Below the pieces are notes generated by a model. That model ran no database searches, had not been told where the DNA came from, and saw only the letters and a program-made list of their open reading frames with translations. Below are positions 14,824 to 21,330 of a stretch of 21,330 nucleotides of DNA, piece after piece. Numbering within the stretch: position 1 is the stretch's first letter; each line of letters starts with the position of its first letter. Both the position numbers and the translations under genes were made by a program. Source of the stretch: CAYZXU01 sp964482535 (lineage in GTDB: Bacteria > Desulfobacterota > Desulfobacteria > Desulfobacterales > BuS5); the NCBI GenBank assembly GCA_964482535.1, contig CAYZXU010000034.1, positions 1 through 21,330 of the forward strand, read 5' to 3'.

Positions 14824-17103
14824 TTAAAGTCGGGATAAAATATTTTTTGCATCCTCTGCTCCCTGGAATCTGTCATCAATATTTAAAGCTTTTTCAAGCT
14901 CTCTTTTTGCAAGATTCATCTTACCCTTTTTATAATATGTCATCCCAAGATGGTAATAAATTGTGGCATTATTAGAAATTTTCTCAAGGCTGTCTATAAA
15001 CTCCGCCTTTGCGTTATCATACAGGCCTTTTTTATAGTAAATCCAGCCCAGGGTATCCATAACACTAGGGTCATTAGGAAGCTTTTCCTTTGCCAGCCTG
15101 GCAAATTTTAGTGCCTCATCAAGATTATTACTGTTGTTGCCAAGCAGATATGCAAGGTTGTTTGCAGCAGGAGCAAAATCAGGATTTATGTCAAGAGCTT
15201 TTCTATAATGTTTTTCTGCCGTTTCAAACTGTTTTTGTGTATCGTATATTGTGCCGAGAATCATATGGATATTTGGCTGCCTGGGATTTTTTTCAAGTGC
15301 GGCAGTGTACTGTTCAATGGCTTTATCATTAAGTTTTTCAGAAAGGTATATTTTGCCAAGTTCAGCATATGGACGCACATAATTCGGATTTTTACTTATG
15401 GCTGTCTTAAACGATTCTATCGCTTTTTCTTTCTCTTTTTTAGAAAGGTAAAGTCTTCCTTTAAGGTCATATATTATTGCTGACACAATGGGAGACTCTT
15501 TTGTTATTTCTAATTGATTATTACACCTTTTTATTGCCTCATCATATTTTTTGTTTCCTGCATTTAAAAAAACAAGGCTTGTAAATACATCCATGAGTTT
15601 CGGATTAATTGAAAGTGCTTTTTCAAAGTTTTGCTGTGCAAGATCATATTTTTTCAAAGCTCCCTGGAGCAACCCCAAACGAAAATAACCCTCGGGATTT
15701 TCAGGAGATGCCTTTATAAGATTTGTATAAACCTTTTCAGCCTTTACTACTTTTCTCTGGGCGGCAAATGCTTTCCCAAGAATCATTCCCGCAGTGTAGC
15801 TTTCAGGTATTAACTTTAAGATCTCTTCGGCTTCTTTTTCAGCAAGTTCAAAATTTTGTTCGCGAAGATAAATATTGGCAAGCAGTATTTTTGCTTTAAT
15901 ATAATCCGGTTTTAATTCAACTGCTTTTGCAATAGATGCTTTTCCATTATTTAGTTCATTTTTTCCAAGCAGGGCAATGCCATTAAAGTAATGCAGACGG
16001 GGCTGTTTCGGTTCTTCTTGAATAAGCTGGATGTAAAGATTATTTGCTTCTGAAAATTTACGTTCTGCCACGAGGAGCTCTCCTTTAAGCATCCTTGCCG
16101 GAAAAAATTTTGGTCTTTTTTCCAAAATTTTTGTAATATATTTTGAAGCATTCTTATTGTCCTTATGTTTAAAATAAAATCTTGCGACGGCATTCATTAT
16201 CCTGAGATCATCCGGCTGAAGTTCCAATGCTTTATTATACATGGCAAGGGCTTTATCCCGGCTGCCGGTAATGTCATAAAATAGAGCCATTATCATATAA
16301 GGCTTTATGCTTTCCGGATCGACTTCAATTGCTTTTAAGTATGTTTTTTCTGCCAGGTCTCTGTCATTCTTTTTTAAGAAAAAGTTTCCTTTGGCAATAT
16401 ATAGATTGGAATTTTTCGGATTATTTTTAATAGCCTTTTGTATTTCAGCTTCAGCGAGATCAAATTCTTTTATGTCGGTATAAAGCTTAAAAAGAGCAAG
16501 CCTGAGCTGTATTTCACCAGGATTTGTTTTAACAGCATCCTTGAGAGTCTCTTTTGCTTCATTAATTTTATTTTTTTGGATCAACACATTTGCCAGGCCC
16601 AGGTATGCGCGTGGTTGCTTTTTATCTATTTTTAATATTTTTTTAAAGACCTCTTCCGCTTCATCAATTTTTTTCTCCTGATTAAGAATGCCTGCAAGAA
16701 GAAAAAGTGTTTCAATATTGTCATGTTCATTTTTTAAAAGTTCGTCGACCATTGTTCTGGCTTCTTTTGTTCTTCTGCCAAGAAGATAAAAGGTAGCTAA
16801 TTTCAGTTGTGCATCCTTATTCTCAGGGTCTATCTGAAAAACCTTTTTATATGCCGTGAAAGCGCCCCTCAGGTTGGCCAGTTTAAGCTCGGTTTCGCCG
16901 AGCTTTATATATGCTTCAACGAATTTTGGATCAAGCTGTGCTGCATTTTTAAACTCTATCCTTGCGCTTTTATAATCTTCTTTTTCAAAATAGGCCGCGC
17001 CTCTTTCCATATATGCTATCTTTTTCTCTTCATCAGATGAACATCCATAGAATAAAGCAATAATGAGCAAAAGAACCATAAAACTTTTTGTAACATTAAT
17101 CAT
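14824..17103 (-). CDS. Large TPR-repeat lipoprotein (PrsT-like)
   Basis: From ATG 17103 this is a 759-residue protein. Residues 1-20 form a lipoprotein-like signal (hydrophobic core, then F-Y-G-C21-S-S), so the protein is probably lipid-anchored in an envelope membrane. Position -2 (Tyr) is unusual for a lipobox. The rest is an almost unbroken array of about 20 TPR repeats with the usual pattern of G/A-8, Y-11, A-20 and P-32, for example AYIKLGETELKLANLRGAFTA near 64-84. It is similar in length and layout to PrsT, the TPR lipoprotein of PEP-CTERM/exosortase gene sets. No exosortase or PEP-CTERM protein lies in the window, so no symbol is given. An in-frame ATG at 17124 is rejected because a perfect GGAGGT precedes 17103. 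It stands between a kinase gene (38-base gap) and the coiled-coil gene. Confidence 0.85.
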   Translation of the reverse strand: MINVTKSFMVLLLIIALFYGCSSDEEKKIAYMERGAAYFEKEDYKSARIEFKNAAQLDPKFVEAYIKLGETELKLANLRGAFTAYKKVFQIDPENKDAQLKLATFYLLGRRTKEARTMVDELLKNEHDNIETLFLLAGILNQEKKIDEAEEVFKKILKIDKKQPRAYLGLANVLIQKNKINEAKETLKDAVKTNPGEIQLRLALFKLYTDIKEFDLAEAEIQKAIKNNPKNSNLYIAKGNFFLKKNDRDLAEKTYLKAIEVDPESIKPYMIMALFYDITGSRDKALAMYNKALELQPDDLRIMNAVARFYFKHKDNKNASKYITKILEKRPKFFPARMLKGELLVAERKFSEANNLYIQLIQEEPKQPRLHYFNGIALLGKNELNNGKASIAKAVELKPDYIKAKILLANIYLREQNFELAEKEAEEILKLIPESYTAGMILGKAFAAQRKVVKAEKVYTNLIKASPENPEGYFRLGLLQGALKKYDLAQQNFEKALSINPKLMDVFTSLVFLNAGNKKYDEAIKRCNNQLEITKESPIVSAIIYDLKGRLYLSKKEKEKAIESFKTAISKNPNYVRPYAELGKIYLSEKLNDKAIEQYTAALEKNPRQPNIHMILGTIYDTQKQFETAEKHYRKALDINPDFAPAANNLAYLLGNNSNNLDEALKFARLAKEKLPNDPSVMDTLGWIYYKKGLYDNAKAEFIDSLEKISNNATIYYHLGMTYYKKGKMNLAKRELEKALNIDDRFQGAEDAKNILSRL

Positions 17104-17109
17104 TAGTTT

Positions 17110-17115
17110 ACCTCC
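17110..17115 (-). promoter_or_regulatory. Strong Shine-Dalgarno GGAGGT deciding the TPR lipoprotein start
   Basis: On the minus strand GGAGGT lies 6 bases before ATG 17103. It is the best ribosome site in the window and rules in favour of this start over ATG 17124, seven codons upstream. Confidence 0.8.
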
Positions 17116-17141
17116 GGCTTTCATTTTTTGCTGGATAACTG

Positions 17142-18620
17142 TTATGCCTGAGCAAGGGGAAAATAAAGTTTAAACATCGTACCTTTGTTTATTTCTGATT
17201 CAACAGATATATCTCCGTTATGATTTTTAACAATTCCGTAACTTGTGGAAAGGCCAAGGCCTGTGCCTTTTCCTATTGCCCTGGTTGTATAAAAGGGATT
17301 AAAACAATTTTCCATGGTCTTTTTATCCATTCCGTGGCCTGTGTCGGAGATTGTTACAACAGCCATATTTTTTTTCTGCTCTGCCTTGATTTTTATACTT
17401 CCGCCTTCGGGCATTGCATCTTTTGAGTTAATCAAAAGGTTTTGAGCAACCTGTACCAGACTGGAATGGTTACCAATTATATATATATTTTCCTGTACAT
17501 CAATGTTAAAATCAATATTTTTTTCCAGGAAACCTTTCATTAAATTATATGATTCTTTCACCACTTTTGAGATGTCAATAATTTTAAGGTCTTCTTTCGC
17601 CTGTTTTCGGGAAAAAGACATCAGTTGATCTACAAGCTGGGCGCCCCTTTGAACAGAAGTGTCAATTCTTTCCATTACTTCAGTTATCTCGGGACAATCT
17701 TTAAAATTCATCTGAATAATCTGACTGTTTGCAAGTATGGCAGCAAGCGTGTTTCTGAAATTATGGGCTACACCACTGGCAATGGTTCCAACAGCCTCCA
17801 TTTTTTTAGCATGTTGAAGCTGAGCTTCCAGTTCTTTTTGTTTTGTGACATCCCTCATCATTATTATAGAAGTCGATTCTTCTCCCCTCATGGGCATAAT
17901 TTTTAAGACCACCTGATGCCCGTTTAACTCCAGCGGTATTTCCACTTCGGTTTCACCGGTGGGTTTTTCATTATTATTCAGAAGCGCCTCTATTTTCGGA
18001 CGCGTTTTTTTATCAAAAAGATCCGTGGGATATGAAACAAGTATTTTTTCCTGGGGTTTTTTAAGCATTGTTGCTGCAGCGGAATTAGCATAAACAATTT
18101 TGCCGGAAAAAACTTCAAGTATACCTTCTTTAATACTTTCAAGAATTGTTTCTATATGCCGGTTTCGGGAAAGAAGCTCTCTTGTCATTTGACGGCTGTG
18201 AACGGAACCAAGACCTTTTATTGAATGATTCCCTTTGTTCCTATCTGTTGAATAGGACTCTTTAATTGCAGCCATGATATGCTTTGTCATTATATTAAAA
18301 GGACCCTTTGCAATACAAAGGTTTGCGCCTAACTCTAAAAAATCAAAATCCAGCTCCGCTACTGCTCCTGATATGATAACAATAAAACAATCCTTTAAAT
18401 GATCCATTTTTCGAATGATTTTGCAAAGCTTGTCCCCGCCGATTTTAGGCATAACTATGTCTAAAAAAATAATATCCGGAACAAAGGAAGTAAGTATATG
18501 CAGAGCCTGAAAGCCGTTTTCAGCGCTGACAACATGTTGCCCCTCTTTTTGCAGGAGTTCGGTAAGAAATTTCAACATAGCCCTGTTGTCGTCAACCACA
18601 AGAATCTTTTTTTTCCCCAT
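17142..18620 (-). CDS. REC-PAS-histidine kinase
   Basis: This is a soluble 492-residue histidine kinase with an N-terminal receiver domain. The receiver (about 4-120) keeps D10 and D11, phospho-acceptor D54 (FLDIVMP), S84 and K105, although K105 is followed by Gly where Pro is usual. A PAS domain covers about 150-258 and ends with MMRDVTKQKELEAQL. The dimerisation helix has H286 in GVAHNFRN; many relatives have HDFNN, so an Asn replaces the acidic residue after His. The ATPase domain has NLLINSKDAMP (394-404), DTGHGM (426-431) and KGTGLGLS (451-458). No transmembrane segment is seen. The gene starts 4 bases after the hybrid kinase stop, so the two are surely co-transcribed, and its receiver is a natural target for the hybrid kinase HPt domain. 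What its own ATPase phosphorylates is not visible here. Confidence 0.93.
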   Translation of the reverse strand: MGKKKILVVDDNRAMLKFLTELLQKEGQHVVSAENGFQALHILTSFVPDIIFLDIVMPKIGGDKLCKIIRKMDHLKDCFIVIISGAVAELDFDFLELGANLCIAKGPFNIMTKHIMAAIKESYSTDRNKGNHSIKGLGSVHSRQMTRELLSRNRHIETILESIKEGILEVFSGKIVYANSAAATMLKKPQEKILVSYPTDLFDKKTRPKIEALLNNNEKPTGETEVEIPLELNGHQVVLKIMPMRGEESTSIIMMRDVTKQKELEAQLQHAKKMEAVGTIASGVAHNFRNTLAAILANSQIIQMNFKDCPEITEVMERIDTSVQRGAQLVDQLMSFSRKQAKEDLKIIDISKVVKESYNLMKGFLEKNIDFNIDVQENIYIIGNHSSLVQVAQNLLINSKDAMPEGGSIKIKAEQKKNMAVVTISDTGHGMDKKTMENCFNPFYTTRAIGKGTGLGLSTSYGIVKNHNGDISVESEINKGTMFKLYFPLAQA

Positions 18621-18624
18621 AATG

Positions 18625-21243
18625 TTAAAAACCCTTTTTTTCCTGATCCTTTTTTGTAAGTTCCTTTACGAGATCCAGCAGATCTTCCTTTACCTTTGCA
18701 AGTTCTGTTTCGAGAACTTCGCATGTTTGATCTGCATTGTTAAAATCTTTCAGTCTGCCCATTTCCTCAAGATTATAAGCTGTAAGCGCTGCATCTTCAG
18801 CCTGAAAATTTTTTGACATTCCCTTTAAAGCATGAGCAGTACGCTTTAATGCATCGGAATCTTTTGCTTTCACAGCGTTATGTATAGCCTCAATCATGGG
18901 AGGATAATCATTTATAAACATCTCAACAACCTCCTTAAACAGATTGAAATCATTGTCAAAAGCCTCAAGCAGGGAGGTTTTATCAAACAGTATGTGAGAT
19001 TGCCCTGGAGCAGAGCTGATGATTTTATATTTTTTGGTCATTTTTTCTATGACCCTGAAGAGTTTTTTTGAAGAAATAGGTTTTGAGATATATTCGTCCA
19101 TGCCGGCCTCAAGGCAGCGTTCCCTGTCTCCTTTCATTGCATGGGCGGTCATGGCAATAATGGGTACGTGCCTTTTCGTAAGTTTTTCCCTTTCACGAAT
19201 TTTTGCAGTGGCTTCCAGACCGTCCATCTCAGGCATTTGTATATCCATAAGAACAAGATCAAATTCATTTTTTCCCAGGGCTTCAAACGCCAGCAAGCCG
19301 TTTTCCACAATAACGGCAGCATGCTCCCATCTCTGGAGAAGGCGCGAAATAAATTTTTGATTAAACGGAGTATCTTCAGCCACAAGGATTTTCAGGGGAA
19401 ATTTAACGCCTGATGCAACATCGCCATTTTTTTTTAATGAAAAATCCGGGGGAATCTGCTTTAAACCGAGAGCCTTAATTATAGAATCCAGCATATCCGA
19501 GTGGCGCACGGGCTTGATCAGGCTTGTTCTGATTCCGTTTGCTTTGAAATTTATTTTATCAAGTTCTCTCGAAGAGCTTAGAAGCATAATGATTTTTGTG
19601 CTTAAATTGTCATGGCTGTTTATCCAGGATGCAAGGGAAAAACCGTTTTCTTCAGGCATGTGGGAATCTATAATAACAAGATCAAAAGGCATGCCTGATC
19701 CATGTTTTTTTAAAAGCATTTCTTTAGCCTCTCCGGCTCCTCCTGCAGTTAAAGAAAACATATGCCAGCTTTCCAGCATCTCTTTTAAAATTTTTCTCGA
19801 GGTGGAATTATCATCCACTACCAAAACCCGAACCCCGCTAACATCGATTTCAGGCAAGGTTTGAATGTTAGAGTCTGTATCGGGCAAAATATTAAATTGT
19901 GCAGTAAAATGGAACGTGCTGCCCTTATCGGGAATACTTTCCAACCAGATTTTGCCTTTCATCAGTTCCACAAGCTGGGCAGATACTGCAAGGCCCAGCC
20001 CTGTGCCCCCAAACCTGCGGGAAGTGCTTCCGTCAGCCTGCTGGAACGGGTTGAATATGACCTTCTGTTTTTGAGGTGGGATCCCTATGCCGGTATCTTT
20101 AACAGAGATATGAAGACTAATTTCAGAATTTGAAATTATTTCCTGTTTCACTACAACAAAGATTTCTCCCTTATCTGTAAATTTAACAGCGTTTCCTATG
20201 AGGTTAAGGATTATCTGACGTAATCTTGAAGGGTCCCCTTTCAGGTTGTCGGGAATTTCAGGCATAATTCTGCAAGCAAGTTCAAGCCTTTTTTCATGTG
20301 CTTTACTTGCCATTATCTTTAAAGAATCACCCATGAAATCTCTGAGGTTAAATGTTGTTGCTTCAAGCTCCAGTTTGCCTGCTTCGATTTTTGAAAAGTC
20401 CAGAATGTCGTTTATTACGGAAAGAAGCGCATAAGATGATGATAGAACCACATTCAGGTCTTCTTTCTGCTCTGGTTCCATTGGGGTGTCAAGGAGCAGT
20501 TCAACAAGACCGATAATAGAGTTTAAAGGTGTTCTGATTTCATGGCTCATATTAGCTAAAAATTCGCTTTTAGACCTGTTGGCATCTTCAGCCGCAAGCT
20601 TTGCACGTTGCAGGAGCTCTGTTTTTTTTCTTTCCGTAATATCTCTGACAACACCTCGAAATCCCGATGGATTATTCCCGTATTTAATTAAAGCTATGGA
20701 CATTTCAATAAATCGCTTATAACCGTTTTTTTTTGTTAAGACCCAATATATAGATTGTTCGGGTTTACCGGTTTTTAGGACATTATTCATGCTTTTGATT
20801 ATCCTTGCGGCAGTTTTTTTATTCAAAAAACTTCTAATATTTTTTCCAATAAGTTTATTTTTAGAATAACCTATTAATTTACATATGGAATTATTTAAGA
20901 ATAAAAAATTTCCCCTGGAATCTATTTCATAATACCCGTCTTCAAAACTCTCTATAATGGTTTGATATTTGCCCTCTGTCCGACTAAGCGCTTTGTCAGC
21001 CTCTTTACGCTTGTTGGTAATATACTGGACGTGTGAACCAAAGATCATAAAAAAGCATAAAACCAGAAGTCGGTACAAAATTTCACTGGAGTTATTACCA
21101 AGAAGCGCATTGGTTATGGATATATTCTCTGATGAAAGTGCATATAATAATGATTGGAAAAACCAATATGCAGATGCTATTATAACACTTATTATGAGAA
21201 TATGATCATATATTATAAAGCGTTTTATGTTAAATAATTTCAT
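18625..21243 (-). CDS. Membrane hybrid histidine kinase, PAS-HisKA-HATPase-REC-REC-HPt
   Basis: This 872-residue sensor kinase has the BarA/TorS-like layout. Two transmembrane helices (about 13-36 and 54-76) enclose only a short extracytoplasmic loop. A PAS domain with PAC motif covers about 85-205. The HisKA helix has H234 (NMSHEIRTPLN), and the ATPase domain has N347-N351, DTGIGI (383-388) and FGGTGLGL (411-418). Two receivers follow. REC1 (about 471-590) keeps D477, D478, D526 and K577. REC2 (about 617-735) keeps E623, D624, D667, T699 and K721. A C-terminal HPt domain carries H804 (TAHALKG). All catalytic residues are present, so a four-step internal relay is possible. The short loop suggests sensing by PAS or within the membrane rather than by a periplasmic ligand. 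The start ATG overlaps the TGA of a possible upstream frame by 4 bases. Confidence 0.95.
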   Translation of the reverse strand: MKLFNIKRFIIYDHILIISVIIASAYWFFQSLLYALSSENISITNALLGNNSSEILYRLLVLCFFMIFGSHVQYITNKRKEADKALSRTEGKYQTIIESFEDGYYEIDSRGNFLFLNNSICKLIGYSKNKLIGKNIRSFLNKKTAARIIKSMNNVLKTGKPEQSIYWVLTKKNGYKRFIEMSIALIKYGNNPSGFRGVVRDITERKKTELLQRAKLAAEDANRSKSEFLANMSHEIRTPLNSIIGLVELLLDTPMEPEQKEDLNVVLSSSYALLSVINDILDFSKIEAGKLELEATTFNLRDFMGDSLKIMASKAHEKRLELACRIMPEIPDNLKGDPSRLRQIILNLIGNAVKFTDKGEIFVVVKQEIISNSEISLHISVKDTGIGIPPQKQKVIFNPFQQADGSTSRRFGGTGLGLAVSAQLVELMKGKIWLESIPDKGSTFHFTAQFNILPDTDSNIQTLPEIDVSGVRVLVVDDNSTSRKILKEMLESWHMFSLTAGGAGEAKEMLLKKHGSGMPFDLVIIDSHMPEENGFSLASWINSHDNLSTKIIMLLSSSRELDKINFKANGIRTSLIKPVRHSDMLDSIIKALGLKQIPPDFSLKKNGDVASGVKFPLKILVAEDTPFNQKFISRLLQRWEHAAVIVENGLLAFEALGKNEFDLVLMDIQMPEMDGLEATAKIREREKLTKRHVPIIAMTAHAMKGDRERCLEAGMDEYISKPISSKKLFRVIEKMTKKYKIISSAPGQSHILFDKTSLLEAFDNDFNLFKEVVEMFINDYPPMIEAIHNAVKAKDSDALKRTAHALKGMSKNFQAEDAALTAYNLEEMGRLKDFNNADQTCEVLETELAKVKEDLLDLVKELTKKDQEKKGF

Positions 21244-21330
21244 TGTTTTTTTGCTGTTTTAACCTGTTCCATCCGCGCCAAAGGAATAGGAAGGAGCAGA
21301 GAAGTTTTATGGGTTATGTTTGTTAAACAA
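21240..21330 (-). CDS. Possible 3' end of an upstream gene (partial)
   Basis: On the minus strand one frame is open from the window edge to a TGA at 21242-21240, 29 codons, ending in MEQVKTAKKQ. Its TGA overlaps the hybrid kinase ATG by 4 bases, the same ATGA arrangement used by gspJ/gspK and gspL/gspM here. I cannot name the product. Twenty-nine open codons are not rare by chance, so this is tentative. If real, the kinase operon continues to the left on the minus strand beyond the window. Confidence 0.35.
   Translation of the reverse strand, partial: CLTNITHKTSLLLPIPLARMEQVKTAKKQ

Noticed and set aside
19861..20133. Plus-strand open frames across the kinase and TPR genes (for example here and at 15208-15483).
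   Set aside because: They lie opposite strong, domain-bearing minus-strand genes, and their products show no recognisable domain.
21301..21330. ATG at 21316 on the plus strand with a purine-rich stretch upstream, a possible divergent gene start.
   Set aside because: The purine stretch is about 18 bases away, only five codons are visible, and the minus-strand frame explains the region at least as well.

Overview
The window is a dense, AT-rich piece of bacterial chromosome. It holds two gene blocks that converge at about 13.63 kb, and no gap between genes exceeds about 90 bases. The gene types suggest a Gram-negative, probably delta-proteobacterial (Desulfobacterota-like) organism: a full type II secretion (T2SS) operon with a GspN of the AsmA-like delta/Leptospira type, TPR lipoproteins, and large multi-domain histidine kinases. 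There is no rRNA or other phylogenetic marker, so this assignment is an inference.

Block 1 (+ strand, 17-13622). Twelve T2SS genes lie head to tail in the order gspF-G-H-I-J-K-L-M-N-C-D-E, with short gaps or 4-11 base overlaps. This is the textbook order C-D-E-F-G-H-I-J-K-L-M-N rotated so that C-D-E comes last. All main parts are present: inner-membrane platform (F, L, M, C), cytoplasmic ATPase (E), five pseudopilins (G, H, I, J, K), outer-membrane secretin (D) and the accessory protein N. A prepilin peptidase (GspO/PilD) and a pilotin are not in the window. Two genes follow: a YidD-domain protein with an N-terminal export or lipoprotein-like signal, and an exported TPR protein with a C-terminal membrane module.

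Block 2 (- strand, 21330-13635, read right to left). The possible tail of an upstream gene at the window edge is followed by a membrane hybrid histidine kinase (PAS-HisKA-HATPase-REC-REC-HPt), a REC-PAS-histidine kinase, a roughly 760-residue TPR lipoprotein, and a two-helix membrane protein with a long coiled coil and a C-terminal domain that looks RelE/ParE-like. The two kinases can be read as one phosphorelay. No DNA-binding or enzymatic output domain lies in the window.

Most of the window is a recognisable secretion operon and two-component genes. The points most worth following up are the rotated T2SS order, the exported YidD-like/TPR pair behind gspE, and the membrane coiled-coil protein with the RelE-like tail. 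No CRISPR array, insertion sequence, tRNA, rRNA or convincing terminator was seen.
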